This document shows positions 28,013-35,356 of a DNA stretch of 64,000 nucleotides, in pieces (the first letter of the stretch is position 1; each line of letters opens with the position of its first letter). Source of the stretch: an uncultured Actinobaculum sp. (lineage in GTDB: Bacteria; Actinomycetota; Actinomycetes; Actinomycetales; Actinomycetaceae). The DNA is taken from positions 10,653 to 74,652 of the forward strand of contig CALIHR010000017.1 of NCBI GenBank assembly GCA_938020505.1, given 5' to 3'. Made by a program: the position numbers and the translations under genes. The notes beneath the pieces are model-generated. The model saw nothing but the letters and a program-made list of their open reading frames with translations. It made no database searches and was not told where the DNA came from.

Positions 28013-28813
28013 ATGAAGAACTCGGCTTTTGCCGCAGGCGCAGCCTGCATCTGTCTCCTGCTTTCCTCCTGCGGCTCGGATTCCGCCCCTGCAGCGCACG
28101 ACGCCTCCAACGTCGCGGCCACCGCCGCATCAAACGGCGGCTCAGCTCCGTCGGGAGCAGATTCCGCGACGCCGCACGGCGATTCCCGAACGCCGGGAGC
28201 GGGCGGCGCTCCGGCGCCGTCGGACTCCTCGAACAGCGGCTCCGCTGACGGCGACTCCTCACGCAACCGGCGGAACCCGACGCCTTCGCCGGCGAGCAGC
28301 GCCTTCAAGGCGAGCAAGAGCTCGGTTCTGGCGTCCGTCAGATCGATGGCGTCCGCGCGCGTGACGATGCAGGTCTTCTCGAACGACGCCGCCAACGCGA
28401 ACCCCACGAACAAGAACTTCGGCGGGGTCTACGACGTCACATGGAACGGGGAGGAGGCGGCGTCGGTCTCGCCGTCGGATCCGAAGGCCGACGTCGGCCG
28501 CATATTCTGGAAGGGGAAGTTCGCCTACCTTCTGCGGCACGCGGAACGCGGAACCGTGCAGGCCGGGAGGACGGTCTTCTCCGTCGGGCGGGTGAACGCG
28601 CCGCTCGCGCAGGAACGGCAAGCGGGCTTCGCGCCGTGCGCCCAAGACGGCACATTCCGCGTGCGCGAGGCCACGATCGAGTATGACTCCGCCTCGCAGG
28701 CCGTCACGCGACTCGACCTGACGACCGAATCGACCGACCTCAAGGCACCCAACAGTTCGCGCGCCGTCTCATGCCGGCTCGTCATGGCCTTCTCCCAGGT
28801 CGCGCGGAGCTGA
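28013..28813 (+). CDS. Lipoprotein of unknown function
   Basis: 266 residues. A lipoprotein signal peptide ends in the lipobox LLSSC (Cys about residue 20), followed by an Ala/Ser/Gly/Pro-rich linker to about residue 90. The folded part (from about SSVLASVRSMASARVTMQ) resembles extracellular LppX/LprG-like lipid-binding lipoproteins in length and in the amphipathic strands such as ATIEYDSASQAVTRLDLT, but no diagnostic motif is visible. GAAAGGGC lies about 5 nt before the ATG. It is probably attached to the outer face of the cytoplasmic membrane. Confidence 0.65.
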   Translation: MKNSAFAAGAACICLLLSSCGSDSAPAAHDASNVAATAASNGGSAPSGADSATPHGDSRTPGAGGAPAPSDSSNSGSADGDSSRNRRNPTPSPASSAFKASKSSVLASVRSMASARVTMQVFSNDAANANPTNKNFGGVYDVTWNGEEAASVSPSDPKADVGRIFWKGKFAYLLRHAERGTVQAGRTVFSVGRVNAPLAQERQAGFAPCAQDGTFRVREATIEYDSASQAVTRLDLTTESTDLKAPNSSRAVSCRLVMAFSQVARS

Positions 28814-29067
28814 GCCGCTGGCGGCGAAGACTTTCCGCCGCCGGACGGCCGCCTCCGGACCACGCGGAGCTGAGGACGAAGCGCCTTTCAAGCCGCGCTC
28901 GCCAATCCGGCTCGCCGTTCCGCCGCTATCGCGAGATGCAGTTTCAGGGCCTCATTCGCCGACGACGGGCGGGCTTAGGTTCGCCGACGGGCGGACTCTG
29001 CACGCAACTCATTGGGCAATAGGCCCGGTGGATCGAGCGAAACAAACACGCTATCCTTGATGGTGTT

Positions 29068-29157
29068 GGAGACGTCGCATAGTCCGGTCGAGTGCGCCTT
29101 CCTGCTAAGAAGGTAGGGGTTCAAAGCCCCTCGCGGGTTCAAATCCCGCCGTCTCCG
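29068..29157 (+). tRNA. tRNA-Ser (anticodon GCT)
   Basis: 90 nt. Acceptor GGAGACG pairs with CGTCTCC, the anticodon loop is CTGCTAA, there is a long variable arm, and the T arm is CGGGTTCAAATCCCG. CCA is not encoded. It decodes AGC/AGU serine codons. It is the last core gene before the toxin/immunity array. Confidence 0.95.
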
Positions 29158-29182
29158 CGGAGCCTTAACGGCCCTACGCAAG

Positions 29183-29211
29183 CCCCGGCCTTTCTTATAG
29201 CCGGGGTTTTT
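29183..29211 (+). terminator. Rho-independent terminator after tRNA-Ser
   Basis: CCCCGGC, an 10-nt loop and GCCGGGG, followed directly by TTTTT. It lies 25 nt after the tRNA. Confidence 0.85.
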
Positions 29212-29334
29212 GCTGTTCGTGACACTGCTGGCGTCAGTGCACCTGCCGCTTCCCCAGCGCTCGGACGAAACTGAAGGCACTGCGCTCGCATATCTGCCTA
29301 CCCGTTGGAAACTCGGGCGGATGAACCAGAGACT

Positions 29335-29421
29335 TTACACCTGCACTCTGGCCGCCAGTCTGCCGAGCTCGGCCTCAACCCCCGGCCAGTTTGGAAACAT
29401 CGAGAGTGATCTTCCATTGCC
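29335..29421 (-). pseudogene. C-terminal remnant of an immunity gene
   Basis: The minus strand reads WKITLDV and, after a one-base shift, PNWPGVEAELGRLAARVQV before a TAA. This is the C-terminus of the array family (compare WKITLDVPNWPKVEAEL in the gene at 30938-31384). No start or N-terminal part remains. It would be the immunity gene following the toxin tip of 29454-30401. Confidence 0.75.
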
Positions 29422-29453
29422 AAAAAACCGCACTGGGGAGGCCTTGCAACGGT

Positions 29454-30401
29454 CTAATCCAAAGGCCCCACACCGGGGCCGGCGCCTTGGAAGGAATGCG
29501 GAGGGTAGGTTCTATACACTTCTTCAGAAGTTATCGGATCAATGTGGGAAATGACGTTCTCGGGCACACCATGAACAAAACGAAGTCCACCCGTATTCGC
29601 ATCCCGAGGGCTGTCGAGAACTTCGCGAACGACAGGGCGTTCAAAATCACAGTAGAACTCGGGCCGGCTCATACGAGGCTCACGGCGAGAAGGGTCGTGA
29701 CCGGCTTCCTCTGACTCCAGTTGATTGACGAACTCCTTGCCGTCAGGATCAAGCTGTCTGTATGCGCTTTGCCAGTCGTGAGCCCGGTTAGACGGATCGG
29801 CGATAGACTCGCGCATGTACTCGATATACGGCGCGGCGTCGGCGTACTTGCCGCCGAAGACGACCGTCGGCTCGTAATCATTGCCGAGAATGCGACGGCG
29901 AGCCGAGTCAATCAGGTGTGCGTCTCCCCGTCCAGACACCGCATCATCCGACAGAGGCTTTTCTTCCCTGTCAGCGAGCTTGCGAAGCTCAGCCTCAACC
30001 TTTGGCCAGTTCGCCACACCGGGAATAATCTTCCATCTCCCGCCGCCATTAGCGTACTCCGGAAGCCAAATAGTGCGAATATTCCCGTCAGATTGAACGA
30101 CGGCGCCTAGAAACATCCCTGTCCAGTTAGGGAAATTGTTATCCGTCAGTTCTTGTTGCCAATCGGCAAGAATCTCAACAAAAGCATGGACTGCACCACC
30201 CGGAAACCACCGATCATATATCTCGTCTTCCCACACCAAAGGGATATAGGTTCGCACTCCTGGGCGGTCCTTGTGTTGGTTGATGATTGCGCCGAATTCG
30301 GTCCAGCCTTCAGCGACGTCGTCGGCCATGTCCTCAAGGACGGTCAGGAGGTGGCCCATGTAGCGAGTATCAATTTCATGGGACGGAGGGAGGTTTGGCA
30401 T
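29454..30401 (-). CDS. Immunity-like domain fused to toxin-tip module
   Basis: 315 residues, intact. The ATG has AAAAGGA about 7 nt upstream. Residues 1-147 are a full immunity-family domain (LPPSHEIDTRYMGHLL, IPLVWEDEIYDRWFPGG, NWTGMFLGAV, PNWPKVEAELRKLA). Other members stop at this point; here the frame runs on through DREEKPLSDD and GDAHLIDSARRRILGND into about 160 residues homologous to the C-terminus of the toxin at 35357-36967: DPSNRAHDWQSAYRQLDPDGKEFV, EFYCDFERPV, HGVPENVISHIDPITSEE. Polymorphic systems normally have the immunity gene after the toxin, so this order suggests fusion of an immunity gene to the next orphan toxin cassette. Whether it is an active chimera is unknown. Confidence 0.8.
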   Translation of the reverse strand: MPNLPPSHEIDTRYMGHLLTVLEDMADDVAEGWTEFGAIINQHKDRPGVRTYIPLVWEDEIYDRWFPGGAVHAFVEILADWQQELTDNNFPNWTGMFLGAVVQSDGNIRTIWLPEYANGGGRWKIIPGVANWPKVEAELRKLADREEKPLSDDAVSGRGDAHLIDSARRRILGNDYEPTVVFGGKYADAAPYIEYMRESIADPSNRAHDWQSAYRQLDPDGKEFVNQLESEEAGHDPSRREPRMSRPEFYCDFERPVVREVLDSPRDANTGGLRFVHGVPENVISHIDPITSEEVYRTYPPHSFQGAGPGVGPLD

Positions 30402-30453
30402 GTGTTTGTCCTTTTCTTGTGCGGGTATTCAGATTAGACGTCCGAGCCTGTCG

Positions 30454-30894
30454 TCACGCCCTGGCGGCTAGTTTGTCGAGCTCGGCGTCCACCTTCGGCC
30501 AATTTGCCACGCCCGGGACGATCTTCCACTTTCCTTCGTCGTCGGCGTATTCAGGAAGCCAAATGGTGCGAATATCCTCTTCGCCCTGCGGAACAGCGCC
30601 GAAAAACATGGCTGTCCAATTGGGAAAACCGCCAGCAATTAACTCTTGCTGCCAGTCATAGAAAACGTTGGATAACTCCACCAAGGCAAGATCTGGAAAC
30701 CACTTGTCATACTTCTCTCCCTTCCAGACGACGGGGATGTATGTGAGTACGCTCGGATCGTCAGGGGACTGGTTGACGATCAGACCGAGTTTCGTCCAGC
30801 CTCCGGCTTGCGTGGCCGCGCACTCTTCCATGATTTGGAAGACGCGACCCGTGTAGCGGGCGTCGATCTCATGGGACGGGGGAAGGTTTGGCAT
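30454..30894 (-). CDS. Immunity-like protein (array member)
   Basis: 146 residues; ATG with AAGGAGA 7 nt upstream. Landmarks: LPPSHEIDARYTGRV, GGWTKLGLIVNQ, IPVVWKGEKYDKWFPDLAL, FYDWQQELIAGGFPNWTAMFFGAVPQ, PNWPKVDAELDKLAARA. The pattern of Trp residues and the W-T-x-M-F strand recall DUF600/YezG-type immunity proteins of T7SS toxins, but similarity is not strong enough to be sure. No signal peptide, so it is cytosolic, as expected for immunity. It differs from neighbours most in the central strands, where specificity would reside. Confidence 0.7.
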   Translation of the reverse strand: MPNLPPSHEIDARYTGRVFQIMEECAATQAGGWTKLGLIVNQSPDDPSVLTYIPVVWKGEKYDKWFPDLALVELSNVFYDWQQELIAGGFPNWTAMFFGAVPQGEEDIRTIWLPEYADDEGKWKIVPGVANWPKVDAELDKLAARA

Positions 30895-30937
30895 GTGTCA
30901 GTCTCCTTGAGTGAAGGTGCGGGTCTAGGTCTGAACG

Positions 30938-31384
30938 TTACCCTTGCGCTCTGGCGACGAGCCTATCCAGCTCGGCTTCGACCTTTGGCCAGTTTGGAAC
31001 ATCGAGAGTGATCTTCCACTTGCCGTAATCTTCGGCATAATTCGGGAGCCAGCGAGTGCGGATGTTCCCATCAGCTAGCGGAACAGCACCAAAAAACATC
31101 GCCGTCCAGTTTAGAAGACCATTGGCAGTTAAATCTTTCTGCCAATCCTTGAAAATACTAACAAATGCTTGAACCGCACCTCCAGGAAACCATTGGTCAA
31201 ATAACTGACCACTACAAATCAAAGGAATATGAACCCGAACACCATGGAGATCCTTATGTTGATTGATAATGGCACCAAGTCTGCTCCATCCTTCGGCGAC
31301 ATCATCGGCCATGTCTTCAAGAACGGTTAAAGCATGCCCCATGTAGCGAGCGCCGATTTCGTGAGACGGGGGCAGACTTTGCAT
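30938..31384 (-). CDS. Immunity-like protein (array member)
   Basis: 148 residues from the ATG (MQSLPPSHE), which has GAAAGG 7 nt upstream; a longer frame from 31405 adds seven residues not present in relatives. Its centre (IPLICSGQLFDQWFPGGAVQAFVSIFKDW) is closest to the immunity half of 29454-30401, and the C-terminus is WKITLDVPNWPKVEAELDRL. It shares its 5' end and upstream region with 32091-32537 through the large tandem repeat. Confidence 0.7.
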   Translation of the reverse strand: MQSLPPSHEIGARYMGHALTVLEDMADDVAEGWSRLGAIINQHKDLHGVRVHIPLICSGQLFDQWFPGGAVQAFVSIFKDWQKDLTANGLLNWTAMFFGAVPLADGNIRTRWLPNYAEDYGKWKITLDVPNWPKVEAELDRLVARAQG

Positions 31385-32232
31385 CTGTTTGCCTTTCGCA
31401 AGCATCTTCGTTTTCTCGGTTTCCTTGCCAGGCTTCAGGCAGCGCCTTCAGCCAGTTCTGAACCGTGCCGTCAACGGACATTGACGCGCTAAGCACGCAG
31501 GTACGCAACAGGGGTCAAAACCCCCGCAACGCCTCTTCCACCACAAGCCTGTTCGGACGATCGGTGTGGATCTTCCATTGTCCAAAGCCCTCACCATAAC
31601 CCAGCGACCAGCGGGCGTGCCCTTGAGCAGTCACCCCGAGGAACATAGACGTCCACAGCGTGGCTTCGCCAATGGTGCCGGACTCTTCCCTCCATCGGGC
31701 GATCGCACGGCTGACCGTCTCGATCTCGAGGTCCGGCAGCCAGTCGTCCCACGACTCGCCTCTCCAGACCACCATGTTGTACATCAGAAGGGTGCCGGCC
31801 TCCTCGTTGACATTGGCGAGAAGCCCGAGCTTCGTCCAACCGTTGGCGTTCTCATTCGCCTTGCGAGTCAGAACCTCGACGATTCGCGACATGTAACGGG
31901 TATCAACCTCCTGAAGCGGGGTTAGCAAGGCCGATTCTTCATTCGACGGTTCCATATCAGTTCCACATCAGTCCAGCTGGCAGAGCTGCGCGGGCTTCTA
32001 GCTCGAACCCAGGGTCTCTAGACTCGTTAGAGCGAAATCCAGTGATCGCGCATCACTCCCGACCAAGCCGAGAAGTTGAAGCTCGAGATTCTATCCCTTC
32101 GCCCTAGCCGCTAGTTTGTCAAGTTCAGCCTCGACCTTCGGCCAATTCGGAACACCGGGAGTAATCTGCCATTTACCATAGTCGGTAGCATACTCTGGGA
32201 GCCAGAGAGTGCGAACGTTACCATCGGACTGC
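31354..32232. repeat. Large direct repeat, copy A (879 bp)
   Basis: Matches 32507-33385 base for base wherever I compared it, at an offset of 1153 bp. It spans the 5' end of one immunity gene, a whole 146-residue gene and the 3' part of the next. It looks like the product of a recent unequal crossover. Confidence 0.85.
31515..31955 (-). CDS. Immunity-like protein, divergent type (duplicate A)
   Basis: 146 residues. A more distant family member: EVDTRYMSRIVEVL, NGWTKLGLLANVNEEAG, MVVWRGESWDDWLPDLEIE, LWTSMFLGVTAQG, GQWKIHTDRPNRLVVEEAL. The start ATG has only a weak purine-rich site. An identical protein is encoded at 32668-33108 inside the second copy of the repeat. It has higher GC than several neighbours. 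Confidence 0.7.
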   Translation of the reverse strand: MEPSNEESALLTPLQEVDTRYMSRIVEVLTRKANENANGWTKLGLLANVNEEAGTLLMYNMVVWRGESWDDWLPDLEIETVSRAIARWREESGTIGEATLWTSMFLGVTAQGHARWSLGYGEGFGQWKIHTDRPNRLVVEEALRGF

Positions 32233-32537
32233 GGAATAGCACCAAAGAACATCGCCGTCCAATTGGGGAATCCACCCGCAATTAATTCTTGTTGCCAATC
32301 ATAAAAAAGGTTTGCAAGCGCTCCAAGAGCAAGTTCAGGGAACCATTTATCGTATTTTTTCCCCTTCCACACCACAGCGATATAAGTAAGTACGCTTGGG
32401 TCTTCGGCGGATTGATTGACGGTCATCCCCAGTTTCGTCCACCCGTCGGCTCGTTCGTCCGCGCAGTCCTCCATGATTTGGAAGACGCGACCCGTGTAGC
32501 GGGCGTCGATTTCGTGAGACGGGGGCAGACTTTGCAT
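32091..32537 (-). CDS. Immunity-like protein (array member)
   Basis: 148 residues from the ATG (MQSLPPSHE) preceded by GAAAGG. Landmarks: YTGRVFQIMEDCADERADGW, IAVVWKGKKYDKWFPELAL, FYDWQQELIAGGFPNWTAMFFGAIPQ, ITPGVPNWPKVEAELDKLAARAKG. Its C-terminal third is identical to that of 33244-33696 because the repeat boundary falls inside the gene, so it is a recombinant of two members. Confidence 0.7.
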   Translation of the reverse strand: MQSLPPSHEIDARYTGRVFQIMEDCADERADGWTKLGMTVNQSAEDPSVLTYIAVVWKGKKYDKWFPELALGALANLFYDWQQELIAGGFPNWTAMFFGAIPQSDGNVRTLWLPEYATDYGKWQITPGVPNWPKVEAELDKLAARAKG

Positions 32538-33385
32538 CTGTTTGCCTTTCGCAAGCATCTTCGTTTTCTCGGTTTCCTTGCCAGGCTTCAGGCAGCGCCT
32601 TCAGCCAGTTCTGAACCGTGCCGTCAACGGACATTGACGCGCTAAGCACGCAGGTACGCAACAGGGGTCAAAACCCCCGCAACGCCTCTTCCACCACAAG
32701 CCTGTTCGGACGATCGGTGTGGATCTTCCATTGTCCAAAGCCCTCACCATAACCCAGCGACCAGCGGGCGTGCCCTTGAGCAGTCACCCCGAGGAACATA
32801 GACGTCCACAGCGTGGCTTCGCCAATGGTGCCGGACTCTTCCCTCCATCGGGCGATCGCACGGCTGACCGTCTCGATCTCGAGGTCCGGCAGCCAGTCGT
32901 CCCACGACTCGCCTCTCCAGACCACCATGTTGTACATCAGAAGGGTGCCGGCCTCCTCGTTGACATTGGCGAGAAGCCCGAGCTTCGTCCAACCGTTGGC
33001 GTTCTCATTCGCCTTGCGAGTCAGAACCTCGACGATTCGCGACATGTAACGGGTATCAACCTCCTGAAGCGGGGTTAGCAAGGCCGATTCTTCATTCGAC
33101 GGTTCCATATCAGTTCCACATCAGTCCAGCTGGCAGAGCTGCGCGGGCTTCTAGCTCGAACCCAGGGTCTCTAGACTCGTTAGAGCGAAATCCAGTGATC
33201 GCGCATCACTCCCGACCAAGCCGAGAAGTTGAAGCTCGAGATTCTATCCCTTCGCCCTAGCCGCTAGTTTGTCAAGTTCAGCCTCGACCTTCGGCCAATT
33301 CGGAACACCGGGAGTAATCTGCCATTTACCATAGTCGGTAGCATACTCTGGGAGCCAGAGAGTGCGAACGTTACCATCGGACTGC
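32507..33385. repeat. Large direct repeat, copy B (879 bp)
   Basis: Second copy of 31354-32232. Between the copies only the divergent central part of one immunity gene (32233-32506) is unique. Confidence 0.85.
32668..33108 (-). CDS. Immunity-like protein, divergent type (duplicate B)
   Basis: 146 residues, same sequence as the protein encoded at 31515-31955, including upstream and downstream DNA. The absence of differences shows that the duplication is recent or is kept uniform by gene conversion. Confidence 0.7.
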   Translation of the reverse strand: MEPSNEESALLTPLQEVDTRYMSRIVEVLTRKANENANGWTKLGLLANVNEEAGTLLMYNMVVWRGESWDDWLPDLEIETVSRAIARWREESGTIGEATLWTSMFLGVTAQGHARWSLGYGEGFGQWKIHTDRPNRLVVEEALRGF

Positions 33386-33696
33386 AAAACCGCACCAAAA
33401 AACATCGCTGTCCATTTTGGAAAATCTCCAACAATCAATTCTTGCTGCCAATCATAGAAAATGTCGGCTAATGCTTTTAAAGCAAGCTCAGGAAACCATT
33501 TATCGTACTTTTTCCCCTTCCAGACTACAGCGATATAAGTGAGCACGCTTGGATTATCTGGAGACTGATTCACCAACAGACCAAGTTTAGTCCACCCTTC
33601 GGCTCGTTCATCCGCGCAGTCCTCCATGATCTGGAAAACATGACCCATGTAACGAGTATCGATCTCATGGGACGGAGGTAGCTTATTGATTGTCAT
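33244..33696 (-). CDS. Immunity-like protein (array member)
   Basis: 150 residues. The ATG (MTINKLPPSHE) has AAGGAAG 7 nt upstream. The centre reads IAVVWKGKKYDKWFPELALKALADIFYDWQ and WTAMFFGAVLQ, with the C-terminus shared with 32091-32537. It directly follows the toxin tip of the decayed fusion 33776-34735, so by the usual toxin-then-immunity order it would be the cognate partner of that tip (inference). Confidence 0.7.
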   Translation of the reverse strand: MTINKLPPSHEIDTRYMGHVFQIMEDCADERAEGWTKLGLLVNQSPDNPSVLTYIAVVWKGKKYDKWFPELALKALADIFYDWQQELIVGDFPKWTAMFFGAVLQSDGNVRTLWLPEYATDYGKWQITPGVPNWPKVEAELDKLAARAKG

Positions 33697-33775
33697 GATT
33701 AATCTTCCTTCGCTTTAGGAGTTTTCATTTATGATAACAAGCATTATTCTCCCACAAAAGTATGGGAAAGCAACG

Positions 33776-34735
33776 CTATTGCATGGCTTCCAAACCACGC
33801 TCCACGTTGGAAAAGGAGCGCGAGGAACAGAGTTCTTCCAGCCCTTCGGAGGCAATCGAATCAACGTGAGTCACGATGGTTTCAGGCCGTCCATGTATGG
33901 AGCCGGTTTCTTGCATGTAGGTGTGGACCCAAGAGTCTTCGGGCAGGTCGCGGGTGATTGAACGCTCGTACTTTTGATAAAGGTCTGGATGATTCATGTG
34001 TTTCTCGTGGCTGGTGAGATTGAGGTTCGTCTCCTTCATCTCCAACTTGCTCACAATCTCCCTTCCGTCTGGATCGAGTTGTTTGTATGCGCTTTCCCAG
34101 TCATGGGCCGGGTTGGATGGGTCGGCGATGGATTGACGCATCTGTTCGACGTGCGGGGCGGCGTCGGCGTGCTTGCCGCCAAAGACGGTCGCCGGGTCGT
34201 AATCACTGCCGAGAATGCGACGGCGAGCCGAGTCAATCAGATGTGCGTCACCCCGACCAGACGCCGCATCATCCGACAGAGACTTTTCTTCCCTGTCAGC
34301 GAGCTTGCGAAGCTCAGCCTCAACCTTTGGCCAGTTCGGCACACCGGGAATAATCCTCCATCTCCCGCCGCCATTAGCGTACTCCGGGAGCCAAATAGTG
34401 CGAATATTCCCGTCAGATTGAGGGACAGCGTCGAAAAACATAGAAGTCCAATTTGAAAGACCACTGGCAATCAACTCATCCTGTCAATCCGCGAAAATTT
34501 CGACAAGTGCCTTTGCAGCTAACTCCGGGAACCACTCGTCTTACTTCTGACCATTCCAGACAACGGCCGCATACATTGTCGTACCAGGCTTATCGAGGAT
34601 CTGGTTGACTAGAAAGCCGGGTCTACTCCACCCGTCAGCGCGATCGTCCACGCAATCTTCGATGATCTGTAAGACATGCCCCGCATAGCGGGTGTCAATC
34701 TTTTGAGACGAACTAGAAATGAATAACCCTTTCAT
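33776..34735 (-). pseudogene. Decayed immunity/toxin-tip fusion
   Basis: The frame from the ATG at 34735 (MKGLFISSSSQKIDTRYAGH) is an immunity domain with two nonsense codons: TAA in VVWNGQK*DEWFPEL, where relatives have Tyr, and TGA in IFAD*QDELI, where relatives have Trp. The rest (34474-33776) is open for 232 residues and continues through PNWPKVEAELRKLADREEK and GDAHLIDSARRRILGSD into a toxin-tip module (DPSNPAHDWESAYKQLDPDGREIV, HGRPETIVTHVDSIASEG). The junction is the same as in 29454-30401. Internal starts could still express the tip without the immunity N-terminus. Confidence 0.75.
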
Positions 34736-34836
34736 AGTTAATATTTACTAATTAGATTGCTAAACTCATTTTAGGGTAATACAAACTTTCAAGAGGTCGA
34801 AAAGCATGTAGATCTAACTAAAACAAGCATAATGAA

Positions 34837-35289
34837 TTAAACTTCCGCGAGGGCCCCTTCGATCTTCATCCTGTTCGCGGAGGCCGTAACTTCGATCTTC
34901 CAAGGACCGTATGTGTCAGTGTAGTCAGGAATCCATACAGAATGCCTTTGGCCGTCATGATCCGCGACCCCAATGAACATCGACATCCAGTTTTCGATGT
35001 CATAATAGATTAAATCGTGTTGCCAAGCATATAGAACATTGTTCAGGTCTTCTTGAGCCTCACTAGGCATCCAGTTTTCAAGTAATTGACTGTCTCGAAT
35101 GAGAGCTGCGTACACGTGAACACCCACTAGTTTGCCCTTGTCACCCTCGTCAACGATTTGGTTCACGAGAATTCCTGCTTTAACCCAATTAGGGGCCGTG
35201 GCGTCAGCGGCTGCTTCAAGGATACTGTCGACCTCTGTGGAATACAGGCCGTGAAGCTTCTGGGCTTGCGCGCTGCGAGAGTTATCCAT
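34837..35289 (-). CDS. Immunity-like protein next to the full toxin
   Basis: 150 residues; ATG with AAGAGGT about 6 nt upstream. The most divergent member: LHGLYSTEVDSILEAAADA, PNWVKAGILVNQIVDEG, HVYAALIRDSQLLENWMPSE, YAWQHDLIYYDIENWMSMFIGVADHDG, GPWKIEVTASANRMKIEGAL. It lies 67 bp downstream of the toxin gene on the same strand, so it is the best candidate for the toxin's cognate immunity protein. Low GC matches the toxin C-terminal region, consistent with a single acquired cassette. Confidence 0.7.
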   Translation of the reverse strand: MDNSRSAQAQKLHGLYSTEVDSILEAAADATAPNWVKAGILVNQIVDEGDKGKLVGVHVYAALIRDSQLLENWMPSEAQEDLNNVLYAWQHDLIYYDIENWMSMFIGVADHDGQRHSVWIPDYTDTYGPWKIEVTASANRMKIEGALAEV

Positions 35290-35356
35290 TTTTACCTCTT
35301 CTTTTCGGCTGTCGGAGGACAGCGTAACATGAATTTTGCAAACGAACCGTTAGCAC

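Noticed and set aside
29335..35289. Regular repeated units as a possible CRISPR array
   Set aside because: Units are about 0.5 kb coding sequences with divergence typical of paralogous genes, not short identical repeats with spacers.
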